33,107 nucleotides of DNA from Myxococcales bacterium (GCA_021783235.1 JAJXUD010000053.1:1-33107); one strand, 5' to 3'; numbered from the stretch's first letter, positions 16,361 through 24,813 are shown. The notes: generated by a model from the letters alone, not told the origin. Numbers and translations: made by a program.

Positions 16361-17170
16361 CTAGAGCGGCCCGCTGATCCCGCCATCCTTCCGGATGCGC
16401 CAGAAGTGCAGGATCATCAGGATGCTCGCGATGATGGGGATGAAGATGCAGTGGAGGACGTAGAAGCGCAGCAGGGTGGGCGCGCCGACCAGCGTGCCCG
16501 CGGTGAGGAAGGAGCGCGCGTCGTAGCGCGCCGTCATGCCGAGCTGCGGGCCGAAGGGACCCTGGTGGCCGAGGAGCGGCGTCGCGCGGGCCATGTTGGT
16601 GCCGACGGTCACCGCCCAGATGGCGAGCTGATCCCAAGGCAGCAGGTAGCCCGTGAACGAGAGCAGGAGCGTGAGCACGAGCAGGTTGACGCCGACGACC
16701 CAGTTGAACTCGCGAGGCGGCTTGTACGACCCGGTCATGAAGACGCGCAGCATGTGGAGCCAGATGAAGAGCACCATGCCGTGCGCCGCCCAGCGGTGCA
16801 TGTTCCGCATGAGGAAGCCGAAGGGCACGTCGAAGTCGAGGTACTTGACGTCCCAGTAGGCGTATTCCTGCACGGGCCGGTAGTAGAACATCAGCACGAC
16901 GCCCGTGACGACGGTCACGAGGTAGAGCAAGAACGTGAGCCCCCCCGCGCACCAGGTGTGCCGATAGCGGATGCCGTGGCGACGGGTCTTCGAGGGGTGC
17001 AGGTGCAGCCAGACGTTCGCCGAAACCTGCAAGACGCGGTTTCGGGGCGAGTCCTCGTAGCCGTGGCGGAAGATCGACCGCCAGGCAGGGCTCGTGAAGA
17101 GGCGGGCGAGCGAGCTCTCCTTCTTCGAGGGGGCGCTCGGGCTCTCGGGTGGCTTCTTTGCGTCCGGCAT
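16361..17170 (-). CDS. Cytochrome b6-type subunit
   Basis: 269 residues with four core membrane helices and two heme-b sites. The axial His pairs are His125/His139 ([16 protein letters not shown]) and His240/His255. The second pair is separated by 14 residues, the b6f-type spacing. The C-terminus [10 protein letters not shown] matches b6 proteins. Cys74, in WCAGGLTF just before [13 protein letters not shown], falls where b6 has Cys35, the residue that covalently holds the extra heme c(n)/c(i). A ~50-residue soluble N-terminal extension precedes the core. It oxidises quinol together with subunit IV and the Rieske protein. It lies 30 nt after the Rieske gene. Confidence 0.94.
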   Translation of the reverse strand: MPDAKKPPESPSAPSKKESSLARLFTSPAWRSIFRHGYEDSPRNRVLQVSANVWLHLHPSKTRRHGIRYRHTWCAGGLTFLLYLVTVVTGVVLMFYYRPVQEYAYWDVKYLDFDVPFGFLMRNMHRWAAHGMVLFIWLHMLRVFMTGSYKPPREFNWVVGVNLLVLTLLLSFTGYLLPWDQLAIWAVTVGTNMARATPLLGHQGPFGPQLGMTARYDARSFLTAGTLVGAPTLLRFYVLHCIFIPIIASILMILHFWRIRKDGGISGPL

Positions 17171-17200
17171 GCGTTCGACTCCAGGGAGAGGCTGTGGGAC

Positions 17201-17728
17201 TCAGCCGTGGAACTTGAGGAAGGAGCCCGGCTTTCCCCACTGGCCGAGCTCTTTTCGGAAGGTGATCGCCTTGTCGCAGAGGAGCTGCCCATCGTCGGCC
17301 AGCGCGATGAAGATGTGCTCCATCGGCCGTGGCGCCGGACCTTCGAAGTTCGTCCCGTCCATGTGGTAGCCGGAGCCGTGGCAGGGGCACTTGAACTTGT
17401 CCTCGCCGGCGAGCCAGCGCGGCGTGCAGCCGAGGTGGGTGCAGACGGCGAGGATCGAGAAGAGGCCGTCGGGCCAGCGGACGATCCAGCAGCGGTAGTC
17501 CTTCATCCAGCGGCTGGAGACGGTGTTGACCGTGTAGTCGGTGGGGAAGCCGGCCTTCCACTTCGTGGGAGGCTCGAACAGCACGCGGGGGAACATGAAG
17601 CGGACGAAGGCGGCTCCCGCGGCCCCGAAGCAGGTCAGGATCGCTCCCCAGCCCGCGAGGGACAGGAGCTCGCGGCGCGACCAGATGTGCTCGCCGCTCC
17701 CCTCGTCACGGATGGCTTCGGCAGGCAT
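17201..17728 (-). CDS. Rieske [2Fe-2S] protein of a bc complex
   Basis: 175 residues. The N-terminus has a Tat-like SRRELL motif (17-22) before a hydrophobic helix (about 23-45), so it is probably Tat-exported and stays anchored. The cluster-binding loops are CTHLGC (96-101) and CPCHGSG (114-120). Cys96, His98, Cys114 and His117 should bind the cluster, and Cys101-Cys116 should form the stabilising disulfide. The GxxYHMDG loop follows. It takes one electron from quinol at the Qo site and passes it to the cytochrome c partner. It is the first gene of the operon, preceded by a strong promoter and a GGAGG ribosome site. Confidence 0.94.
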   Translation of the reverse strand: MPAEAIRDEGSGEHIWSRRELLSLAGWGAILTCFGAAGAAFVRFMFPRVLFEPPTKWKAGFPTDYTVNTVSSRWMKDYRCWIVRWPDGLFSILAVCTHLGCTPRWLAGEDKFKCPCHGSGYHMDGTNFEGPAPRPMEHIFIALADDGQLLCDKAITFRKELGQWGKPGSFLKFHG

Positions 17729-17795
17729 TTGCTCTCACCTCCAAAAGCTGACGGGCACCAAAGAACATGACGGAGATCAATGAGAGTCGCCGCTT

Positions 17796-17823
17796 TTTAG
17801 ACCTTGGCTGCCCGGAGTGTCAA
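17796..17823 (-). promoter_or_regulatory. Promoter of the Rieske/cytochrome b operon
   Basis: Minus strand TTGACA (17823-17818), 16-bp spacer, TCTAAA (17801-17796); shifting by one gives CTAAAA with a 17-bp spacer. The leader is about 60 nt, ending in GGAGG (17742-17738) 9 nt before the Rieske ATG. Confidence 0.6.
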
Positions 17824-17871
17824 GCACTCGGGAGGGTGCCCGTCCTGCCTGCCCCTCTCGCCACCGGGAGG

Positions 17872-17900
17872 TTGACCGCGAGCCGTGCGCGTGGGATACG
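17872..17900 (+). promoter_or_regulatory. Promoter of the 58-residue membrane protein gene
   Basis: TTGACC (17872-17877), 17-bp spacer, GATACG (17895-17900). It is divergent from the Rieske promoter. The short leader carries GGAGG at 17914-17918. Confidence 0.4.
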
Positions 17901-17925
17901 GATCGGCCATTCGGAGGCCGTGCCA

Positions 17926-18102
17926 ATGTACTCCTGGGACAACATCTGGCTCATCGTCTCGAAGCCCGACAACATCCCCATTCTCATGCTGATCGTGGCC
18001 GTCGGCTTCTTCACCCTCTACGGCCTGCGCGACGCGTTCCGGAACGACAAGCTGATCGCCGAAGGCCGCAAGGACGAGATCCTGCGCCGCATGCAGGAGT
18101 GA
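17926..18102 (+). CDS. Small single-span membrane protein next to the bc operon
   Basis: 58 residues: a short N-terminus (MYSWDNIWLIVSKPDN), one membrane helix (about 17-35, IPILMLIVAVGFFTLYGL) and a charged C-terminal tail ending ILRRMQE. The strong GGAGG site 7-8 nt upstream fixes the start at ATG 17926; longer in-frame starts upstream would read through the divergent promoters. I do not recognise the family with certainty. Size, topology and position opposite the Rieske gene are what one expects of a small accessory subunit of a respiratory complex, but this is inference from context only. Confidence 0.7.
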   Translation: MYSWDNIWLIVSKPDNIPILMLIVAVGFFTLYGLRDAFRNDKLIAEGRKDEILRRMQE

Positions 18103-18136
18103 CGGCGCGGCCCGCGCGCGAGCGCGGGAGCCTTCG

Positions 18137-18646
18137 CTAGACGCGCTGTTCGGCCGCGATCTGCGGCAGATGCTTCTTCACGAGAACGAGGAGCGCGGGG
18201 CCGTCCAGTAGATCGACCGGCGCTCCCTTGGCGCTCGCCCGGGCCTCGGCGGTGAAGCTGCCCGGCGTCACGACGATCGCCTTGCCCGCCATCTCGGCGC
18301 GCGCCGCCTCGAGGGCGATGCGCACCTCTTCCTCCCCGACCTGGCCGAGCCGTGGGTGCGCGAGGCCGCGCACGTAGATGCGGGCGCCGGTGATGGGCGT
18401 CGGGTTGACCGCGAAGAGATCGACGTCCCCCCCGCGCAGCGAGCTCTGCTCGACGTCGAACTTCATCTCCGCGAGGAGCAGCGAGAGCAGCTTCTGGAAC
18501 TCCTCGGGCCGCAGCCGGCCGATCCAGGCCTCCGGCCCGCCCGCGCGCGCCAGCGCCTCGCCGGGCGGCGGAGCCGCCCGCGAGATGAACGCGATGAGGA
18601 CGAACCCCACGCAGAGCGCGACGAAGGAGACGATGAGGATGATCAT
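18137..18646 (-). CDS. Membrane-anchored Mrr-fold (restriction endonuclease-like) protein, likely inactive
   Basis: 169 residues. One N-terminal helix (1-21) is followed by a short linker and a Mrr/RecB-like nuclease fold. The pattern is recognisable: EEFQKLLSLLLAEM helix, GGDVDLFAV strand with Asp76, GARIYVRGL strand, an EEVRIALEAARAEM helix, KAIVVTPGSFTAEA, and PVDLLDGPALL. In active Mrr enzymes the strand after the Asp carries Q-x-K; here those positions are Arg93 and Leu95, so the catalytic Lys is absent. It lies 6 nt after the TPR gene, and the two are probably cotranscribed. It may keep nucleic-acid or protein binding without cleavage. Confidence 0.72.
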   Translation of the reverse strand: MIILIVSFVALCVGFVLIAFISRAAPPPGEALARAGGPEAWIGRLRPEEFQKLLSLLLAEMKFDVEQSSLRGGDVDLFAVNPTPITGARIYVRGLAHPRLGQVGEEEVRIALEAARAEMAGKAIVVTPGSFTAEARASAKGAPVDLLDGPALLVLVKKHLPQIAAEQRV

Positions 18647-18652
18647 GTCGCC

Positions 18653-20944
18653 TCAGCGGATGAGGTGGCGCGCTTCGGAAGCCAGCGGGCCGGTGGGCGC
18701 GAGCTTCAGATACTGCGCGACGAGTTTCTTGCCGTCCCGCCGCTTCGCCCGATCGCGCAGGAGCATCCGCCCCGCGAAGAAGTAGGCGGGCGCGAAGCTT
18801 CCATCCGCCTCCATGGCCCGGCCGAAGTACTGCGTCGCGCCCGCCTGATCCCCTGCCCCGAGGGCGAGCTTGCCGAGTTCGGTGTCCGCCTCGGCGAGCC
18901 GCGCCCCCTCGGCTCGCTGCGAAACGGCCGTGAGCTCGACCTTCGCCTTCGCCAAATCGCCCCGGGCCAGGTACTGCTTCGCGAGCGCGAAGTGGGCACC
19001 GATGTTCTCGGGATCGATCGCGAGCGCCTTCTGCCAAGCCTCGCGTGCGTGCGCGCCGTCGCCGGTCTGGGCGAAGGCGTCGCCGAGCATCACGGCGAGC
19101 CCCGCGTCCTGCGGCATCCGCGCCACCGCGTCGCGCAGCTTCGCGATGGCCTTCGCGGCGCCGCCGGGCTGCGAGAGGTAGGCGCGACCGAGCGCGGCCA
19201 GCGCCGTGGGCCGGGTGGGGTCGAGCGCGAGCGCCTTCTGGAAGAAGGCGATCGCCTTGTCGGTCTGCCCAGCGGCGAGCCGCCGCTCGCCCGCGACGAT
19301 CGGCATCTCGACGCTCTTCGGGTCGAGGTCCATCGCGAGCTTCTCCTGCGCTTCAGCCTCGGCGCCCTTGCCCTCGGCCGCGAGGAGCTCCGCCTGCACG
19401 AACTTCACGAACGCCGACTGGCGCGGCGAGATCGCGCCCGCGCCGAGCTGCGAGAGGTGCGAGACGATCTTCTTCGCCCCGTCGACGTCCGGCGGCGTCG
19501 CCTGCAGCTCGAGCAGCGCGAGGCCGAGCAGGGACGGCACGTGGTCGGGGTCGACGTGGAGCGCCTGCTGGTAGAACGCGATGGCCGTCGCCTGGGAGCC
19601 GAGCCGCGCGTCGAGCTTTCCGAGCTCCGAGGTGATGCGTACGTCGGCCGGCGCGAGGTTGTGCGCGTCGATGAGGTTCTTGCGCGCCTCCGCGAGCATG
19701 CCCTCCCCCATCTGCACGATGCCGAGCGCGCCGGAGAGCAGGTCGCTGTTGTAGGAGCGCTGCCCGCCGGCCGCGTCGTGGAGCACCTCCTCGAGGAGCG
19801 CCTCCGCGCCCTTCGGATCGCCCGTGTACTCGTGGATGTAGGCGTCGGCCGCGAAGATGTAGGCGTGCGGCTGCCCCTTCTGCTTCGCGCGGGCGAGGCT
19901 GTCCTGGGCGCGCTTCAGGTAGTCCGAGCCCTCGCCGTTCTCGCCGTAGCGGAGCGCGTCGATGTAGGCGAGGTAGGCGTCGGCCGCGAAGTTCGACGGA
20001 TCGAGGTCGAGGACCTCCCCCGCGAGCTTCTCGGCGGCCTGGTAACCGTCGTAGTCGTCCTTCGCGAGCTGATCCTTCGTCTGCTTGAGCAGCTTCGTGA
20101 TCTCGCGGTCGCGCCGGTTCGCGTAGTTCTTGTAGACGACCCAGCCGCCGAGCCCGAGCGCGCAGAGCACGGCGAGGCCGATGCTGGTCAGGGCGCCGCG
20201 GCCCATTCCGGACGGCCGCTCGTCCTCCTCGTCATCCTCGTAGCGGGAGAGGTCGACCGGCGGGGGGCGCCGCACCGCCGCCGCGGGAGCCGTGGTTCGG
20301 GCGCCCGCGGGCTGCGCCGCCCGCGAGAGGCTCGGGACCTGGCGCTGCGGAGGCGGCAACGCCCCTTCGGGCCGGTTCGCGGGCGGAGGCAGCCGGCCCG
20401 AGGCCGCGACGGGGCCAGCCGACGGCACGAGGATCGGCGGAGCCGCGCCCCCGGCGAGGGCATGGGCCGCGGGCGCTGGGGCCGCGGGCGCTGGAGGCGG
20501 GGGCGGCGGCGCGGGCGGCCGCACGCCGAAGCGGGCCATCAGCTCCTGCACGCCGGGATCGCCGGGCGCGGCCGCGTGCGCCTTGAGGACCGTCTCGGCG
20601 CCCTGGGCCGTCTGCCCGCCCTTGAACTGCAACGCGGCGAGCATCCGCAGCGCCGGCACGTCACCCGGCTGAATCGCGAGCGCCCCCTGAAGCTCCTCGA
20701 GCGCCTTCGCGTCCTTGCCCTGCTCGGCGTAAATCCGGGCGAGCAGCAGCCGCGGCGTCGCCTCGCTCGGGCGGGCCTTGATCCCCTTCTTGCAGACGAC
20801 CATCGCCTCCATGAAGCGGCCGTGCGAGAGGTAGGCCTCCGCCAGCGGGAGGAACGCCTCGGAGGTGGGATCCTGCGCGAACGCCTGTTCGAGCGACGCG
20901 ATTTCGGACGCCGACGGCTTCACGCCGCCCGCGGGATTGGCCAT
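18653..20944 (-). CDS. TPR-repeat membrane protein
   Basis: 763 residues. Residues ~10-140 hold about four TPR units (for example EAFLPLAEAYLSHGRFMEAM and PRLLLARIYAEQGKDAKAL). A Pro/Ala-rich linker (~145-235) leads to one membrane helix (about 248-268, LTSIGLAVLCALGLGGWVVY). A long C-terminal array of about ten more TPR-like units follows, among them TALAALGRAYLSQPGGAAKA and AHFALAKQYLARGDLAKA. Thus TPR arrays flank the membrane on both sides, a scaffold architecture. AGGAG precedes ATG 20944. The Mrr-fold gene follows by 6 nt. TPR proteins of this type serve in motility and pili assembly in myxobacteria, but no specific match is claimed. Confidence 0.85.
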   Translation of the reverse strand: MANPAGGVKPSASEIASLEQAFAQDPTSEAFLPLAEAYLSHGRFMEAMVVCKKGIKARPSEATPRLLLARIYAEQGKDAKALEELQGALAIQPGDVPALRMLAALQFKGGQTAQGAETVLKAHAAAPGDPGVQELMARFGVRPPAPPPPPPAPAAPAPAAHALAGGAAPPILVPSAGPVAASGRLPPPANRPEGALPPPQRQVPSLSRAAQPAGARTTAPAAAVRRPPPVDLSRYEDDEEDERPSGMGRGALTSIGLAVLCALGLGGWVVYKNYANRRDREITKLLKQTKDQLAKDDYDGYQAAEKLAGEVLDLDPSNFAADAYLAYIDALRYGENGEGSDYLKRAQDSLARAKQKGQPHAYIFAADAYIHEYTGDPKGAEALLEEVLHDAAGGQRSYNSDLLSGALGIVQMGEGMLAEARKNLIDAHNLAPADVRITSELGKLDARLGSQATAIAFYQQALHVDPDHVPSLLGLALLELQATPPDVDGAKKIVSHLSQLGAGAISPRQSAFVKFVQAELLAAEGKGAEAEAQEKLAMDLDPKSVEMPIVAGERRLAAGQTDKAIAFFQKALALDPTRPTALAALGRAYLSQPGGAAKAIAKLRDAVARMPQDAGLAVMLGDAFAQTGDGAHAREAWQKALAIDPENIGAHFALAKQYLARGDLAKAKVELTAVSQRAEGARLAEADTELGKLALGAGDQAGATQYFGRAMEADGSFAPAYFFAGRMLLRDRAKRRDGKKLVAQYLKLAPTGPLASEARHLIR

Positions 20945-21111
20945 TGGGGCGCTCCTGAGGCGTTATGGTTCGATAAACCCTGGAAACCCTTACCAATACC
21001 CGAGTCTGGGCAGAGGGGCAAGACGTTCGCCCGGCCCCGCTGCCGTCGATGGGTCGCCGCTGCTTCGCGGACGCGAGGACGCGAGGCCCGAAAGGCCCCA
21101 AAGGGGGGAGG

Positions 21112-22665
21112 CTACTTCTTCGTCGCCTCGAGCTTCGCCCGGAAGAGATCGCCGAGCGTCCCGAGCTTGCCCGGCTTCTGCTTCGGGCCCGGCGGCGGTC
21201 CGCTCCGCTCGCGGCGGGGCCGTTCGCCCCGCGGCCCCCCGGCGGTCGCCTCCCCCTCCGCGGCGGCGCCCGCCTTCGCGGCCGGCGGCCTCGGACGGCG
21301 CGGGCCGCGCGGCTTTCCGTCGGCGCCCGGGCGACCGGGACGAACCCGATCGCTCGCGGCGACGAGCGCCTTCTCGGCGAGGTAGCTCTCGAGCGTGCCG
21401 CCCTCCTCGATCTTTTTCGCGGCGAGCCTCGAGAGCCGGATGCGCGGCGTCGGCTCGGTCTCGATCTGGAGCACCGCCGCCGCGATCTTCGTGCCCTGAG
21501 GGAAGGCCTCCTCGAGCTTCTGGTCCTTCTCGAGCCCGGCCTCGCTCACGTGGATCATGCCGCGGCCGCCGTGCTCGAGCTTCACGAAGAGGCCGTAGGG
21601 CTCGAGCCGGTCCACCGTCGCCTGCACGACCTCGCCGACCTCGTAGCGCTCGTGCGGCTTCTTCTTCGCGAGCTCGCGCCGCTCCTTCGCCTTCTGCCGC
21701 TTCTCGCGGTTCGCCTCGCGCCGCCCGGCGCGCTCGGCCTCGGCCGCCTCTGCCTCTTGCTCGGTGGGCGTCCGCTTGAGCGCGATCCGCTTCTTCTCGC
21801 GGTCGACCGAGAGCACCTCGACCTGAATCTCGTCGCCTTCCTTGACCACCTCGGACGGCCCCGAGATCCGCTTCGGCGAGAGGGCGGAGAGATGGACGAG
21901 GCCGTTGATCCCCGGCGCGATCTCGACGAAGGCGCCGTACGGCTGGAGCTTCACCACCTTGCCCGCGAGCTTCGCCCCCTCGGCGAGCCCCGCCGCAAAC
22001 TGGTCGAAGGCCGACGGCTCGAGCGCCTTGCGTGAGAGCGAGATCCGATCGCCCTTCCCCGGCTCGCGCTTCACCTCGAGGACCACGACCTCGATCTCCT
22101 GCCCGACCGAGACGACGTCCTGCGGGTGCGTGCCCCGCTCGCGCGTCAGCTCCGAGACGTGGACCAGCCCCTCGAGGCCGCCGATGTCCACGAAGGCGCC
22201 GAACTCGCGGATCGAGGTGACCTTCCCCTTGAGCAGCGCCCCCGGGACAGCCCGCTTCCGCGCCTCGGCGACGCGGGCGTTCGATTCGGCCTCGAGGAGG
22301 GCCCGGCGCGAGAGGAGGACCTCGCGCTCCAAGACCTCCTTGACGAGGAACTTGAGCGTCTCGCCGACGAGCTTCCCGGGGTTCTCGGAGTGGCGCACGT
22401 CGATCTCGGCGCGCGGGCAGAGCGCGAGGATGCCCCCGCCGAGGTCGACGTCGAGGCCGAGCGAGCCGCGCTGCGCGACGACCCTGCCCTCGACGGGAAG
22501 CTTCTGCTCCTGCGCCTCGCGGAGGAGGTCGAGCGGCGTCGGGCCGGGCGCGGGCTCGGCCGGCGCTTCGGCGGGCTCGGGGGCGGCGGCGGCCTGCGGC
22601 TTCTCCGCCTCCGCGACGGGGGGCTGCTCGGAACCGGCGACGGGCTCGTTTTCGGGAGTGGACAT
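21112..22665 (-). CDS. Four-S1-domain RNA-binding protein (ribosomal protein S1-like)
   Basis: 517 residues. An acidic Pro/Ala/Glu-rich N-terminus (1-45) precedes S1 OB-folds at about 55-122, 142-213, 232-300 and 342-413. The second to fourth have the typical G-x-V, GAFV(D/E)I or GLFVKLE, and GLVH(V/L)S or GMIHVSE motifs. A highly charged helix (about 300-340) splits domains 3 and 4. The C-terminal ~75 residues are basic, rich in Pro/Gly/Arg, and end LGDLFRAKLEATKK. Canonical S1 has six domains, so this may be a second S1-like protein rather than the main ribosomal S1. It begins 3 nt after the E1 beta stop, in an operon with dehydrogenase subunits. Confidence 0.88.
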   Translation of the reverse strand: MSTPENEPVAGSEQPPVAEAEKPQAAAAPEPAEAPAEPAPGPTPLDLLREAQEQKLPVEGRVVAQRGSLGLDVDLGGGILALCPRAEIDVRHSENPGKLVGETLKFLVKEVLEREVLLSRRALLEAESNARVAEARKRAVPGALLKGKVTSIREFGAFVDIGGLEGLVHVSELTRERGTHPQDVVSVGQEIEVVVLEVKREPGKGDRISLSRKALEPSAFDQFAAGLAEGAKLAGKVVKLQPYGAFVEIAPGINGLVHLSALSPKRISGPSEVVKEGDEIQVEVLSVDREKKRIALKRTPTEQEAEAAEAERAGRREANREKRQKAKERRELAKKKPHERYEVGEVVQATVDRLEPYGLFVKLEHGGRGMIHVSEAGLEKDQKLEEAFPQGTKIAAAVLQIETEPTPRIRLSRLAAKKIEEGGTLESYLAEKALVAASDRVRPGRPGADGKPRGPRRPRPPAAKAGAAAEGEATAGGPRGERPRRERSGPPPGPKQKPGKLGTLGDLFRAKLEATKK

Positions 22666-22668
22666 GGC

Positions 22669-23775
22669 TCAGCGGTAGCGGGCGAGCTGGAGCGGCGTCG
22701 CGAGGAAGCCGCCGGTCTCGCGGGCGGGAGCGGTGGCGAGCTGCCGCATCGCGCGGACGACCCCGGGTTGCTGCGGCACGCTCGCGCTCTCGAGCGTCCA
22801 GGCCATGCCGATCCCCGGCACGTCGGCGCCCGCGAGCAGCACCGGCGCCGCCTCGAGCTCGCCCCAGGCCCGGTCGACGACCTTGCGCAGGAGATGCTCG
22901 CCGTAGTTCGTCACCTCGGTGTCCTCGTTGACGACCAGGATCCGGCGGGTCTTGTGGACCGAGCGGAGGATCGCCTCGAGATCGAAGGGAACGAGCGAGC
23001 GGAGGTCCAGGACGTCGAACGAGAGCCCCTCGGCGCGCAGCTCGTCCGCCGCCTTCTGGCAGACGGGCGCGAGCCGGCCGTAGGTGACGACGGTCGCGTT
23101 CTTGCCCTCGCGCACGAGCTTCGCCTCGCCGATCGGCACGCGGTAGGGCTGCACGTCCGGCCACTGCGGCTTCCACTGGGTCCGGTCGCCGAGCGGCGCG
23201 TCGATGAGGGCGTGCAGCTCGCGCGCGTCCTCGGGCTCGCCCGGGATGAGCTCGTCGCCCTTGGTGCGCAGGAGCACCTTTGGCGGCAGGAAGAGCACCG
23301 GGTTCGGATCCTCGATGGCCGAGATCAGGAGGCCGTAGGCGTCGAGCGGCGTGGACGGCATCAGCACCTTCCAGCCCGGGACGTGCGAGATGATGCTCTC
23401 GATGCTGTGCGAGTGGTAGAGCGAGCCGTGAATGCCGCTGCCCACCGGCGTCATCACCACCATCGGCAGCTGGAAGTCTCCGTGAGAGCCCCAGCAGGCG
23501 TTGCCCGCGAGCTTGAGGAGATCGATGGCGTTGAAGATGTAGTCGCAGAACTGGATCTCCGCCACCGGCCTGCGGCCCGTCATGGCGATGCCCATCGCCA
23601 TGCCGAGGATGCCGCGCTCGTCGAGCGGCGTGTTCCAGGCGGTCCGGAGCCCCTGCGTGCAGGTGAAGACCCCGCCGAGCGGCGGCCCCACGTCCTCGCC
23701 GAAGACGTCGGTGACGCCGAGCCGCTCCTCGCCGTAGTGGAGGGCGAGCCGGATCGCCTGCGCCATGTTCGCCAT
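22669..23775 (-). CDS. 2-oxoacid dehydrogenase E1 component, beta subunit
   Basis: 368 residues; transketolase-like pyrimidine-binding domain plus C-terminal domain. It pairs with E1 alpha to form the thiamine-diphosphate enzyme that decarboxylates pyruvate or branched-chain 2-oxoacids and loads the acyl group onto lipoyl-E2. Family stretches include FGEDVG (25-30), GGVFTCTQGL, the NTPLDERGILGMAMGIAMTG block with the conserved Glu, AEIQFCDYIF, and the C-terminal DLRSLVPFDLEAILRSV and NEDTEVTNYGEHLL. It is about 30-40 residues longer than typical because of a segment near 185-215. It starts 3 nt after the E1 alpha stop. No E2 or E3 gene is in the window, so the exact substrate is open. Confidence 0.9.
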   Translation of the reverse strand: MANMAQAIRLALHYGEERLGVTDVFGEDVGPPLGGVFTCTQGLRTAWNTPLDERGILGMAMGIAMTGRRPVAEIQFCDYIFNAIDLLKLAGNACWGSHGDFQLPMVVMTPVGSGIHGSLYHSHSIESIISHVPGWKVLMPSTPLDAYGLLISAIEDPNPVLFLPPKVLLRTKGDELIPGEPEDARELHALIDAPLGDRTQWKPQWPDVQPYRVPIGEAKLVREGKNATVVTYGRLAPVCQKAADELRAEGLSFDVLDLRSLVPFDLEAILRSVHKTRRILVVNEDTEVTNYGEHLLRKVVDRAWGELEAAPVLLAGADVPGIGMAWTLESASVPQQPGVVRAMRQLATAPARETGGFLATPLQLARYR

Positions 23776-23778
23776 CGA

Positions 23779-24813
23779 TCAGCCCTCCGTCCTCTCGCCC
23801 GTCGTTCGGCCGGCGTGGCCGACGGATCCGTCCGTCTCCGCGTAGACGTGGCTCCAGATGTCCTCGGGCGGCGGGAAGGGCTCCTCGCGCACCTGCGCGA
23901 GCGCCGCCTTCGCCTCCTGCCGGTACTTCTCCCAGACCGCCTTCGCCCGCTCCTCCGAGAGCAGCCCGCGCGCGGCGAGCTTTCCCTCCCACTCGGCGAT
24001 GCAGTCGCGCTCGTCCACCCGCGCCGCGCCCGACGACGAGCTGTGGCCGTACAGCCGGCTCACGTTCGCTTGCAGGCAGAACGGCTTGCGCTCCTTGCGG
24101 ATGTAGGCCATCGCCTCCGAGAGCGCCTGCCAAGACGCCTCGGGGTCGTTGCCGTCCACGAGCGCTCGGCGGATTCCGAAGGGCTCGGCCCGCTTCGAGA
24201 TGTCCTGCAGGTGCCACTGCTCGGTCGACGGCGTCGAGATGCCGTACTTGTTGTGGTCGACCAGGATGAGGACCGGCAGCTCCTGGCCGGGGCGCGAGGA
24301 CCAGTTGAGGCAGGTCGCGAAGTCGCCCTCGGCCGCGCCGGCGTCCCCGCCGTTCACGATGGTGATCCCCGTGCCCCCCTCGCGCTTCTGCACCCGGGCG
24401 GTGCCGGGCGCCATCGCGTACTGCACCTCGATGGTCGGCGAGACGGGGACGACGTTCCAGGCGTGGACCGAGAAGTGGTTCACGAAGTTGCGGCCGCCCG
24501 AGTAGGGATCGGTCGCGACCGATCGCATCTGGCGAATGCTGTCGATCATCTGCGCGCCCATGGCCACGAGGATCGCGCTCGAGCGGTAGTGCAGATGCAG
24601 GTAGTCGTGGGCCGGCCCCTCGCCCTTGTCGACGAGCAGCCCGAGCGGAACGTTGAACGCCTCCTCGCCCGGACCGCCGATCCAGAAGTAGCCGTCGCCC
24701 GACTTGGTCATCGAGATGAGCGTCTCCTCGAGGACGCGCGACTTGACCATCAGGTCGTGAAGGCGGAGCTGCAGCTCCGGCTCGAGCTTCGAGTCCTGCG
24801 TGGAGGGCGGCAT
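23779..24813 (-). CDS. 2-oxoacid dehydrogenase E1 component, alpha subunit
   Basis: 344 residues; the thiamine-diphosphate/Mg-binding half of E1. The early SRVLEETLISM helix and the IGGPGEEAF loop are typical. The Mg/ThDP motif, normally GDG-x(26-27)-NN, reads GDA (156-158) followed by DHN (186-188): the metal Asp157 is kept, but the last Gly is Ala and the first Asn is His. The following KYGISTP and the C-terminal ARVDERDCI fit the family. ATG 24813 is chosen over 24831 because GAGGAG lies 8 nt before it. It is the first gene of a tight E1 alpha-E1 beta-S1 operon. Pyruvate and 2-oxoisovalerate are both possible substrates. Confidence 0.88.
   Translation of the reverse strand: MPPSTQDSKLEPELQLRLHDLMVKSRVLEETLISMTKSGDGYFWIGGPGEEAFNVPLGLLVDKGEGPAHDYLHLHYRSSAILVAMGAQMIDSIRQMRSVATDPYSGGRNFVNHFSVHAWNVVPVSPTIEVQYAMAPGTARVQKREGGTGITIVNGGDAGAAEGDFATCLNWSSRPGQELPVLILVDHNKYGISTPSTEQWHLQDISKRAEPFGIRRALVDGNDPEASWQALSEAMAYIRKERKPFCLQANVSRLYGHSSSSGAARVDERDCIAEWEGKLAARGLLSEERAKAVWEKYRQEAKAALAQVREEPFPPPEDIWSHVYAETDGSVGHAGRTTGERTEG

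Noticed and set aside
20945-21010. Promoter for the TPR gene in the AT-richer patch upstream
   Set aside because: TTTATC and CATAAC could be -10 boxes, but no -35 match at acceptable spacing was found on the minus strand.
21095-21111. CCCC/GGGG hairpin after the S1-domain gene as terminator
   Set aside because: The stem is only 4 bp with no T tract; too weak to call.
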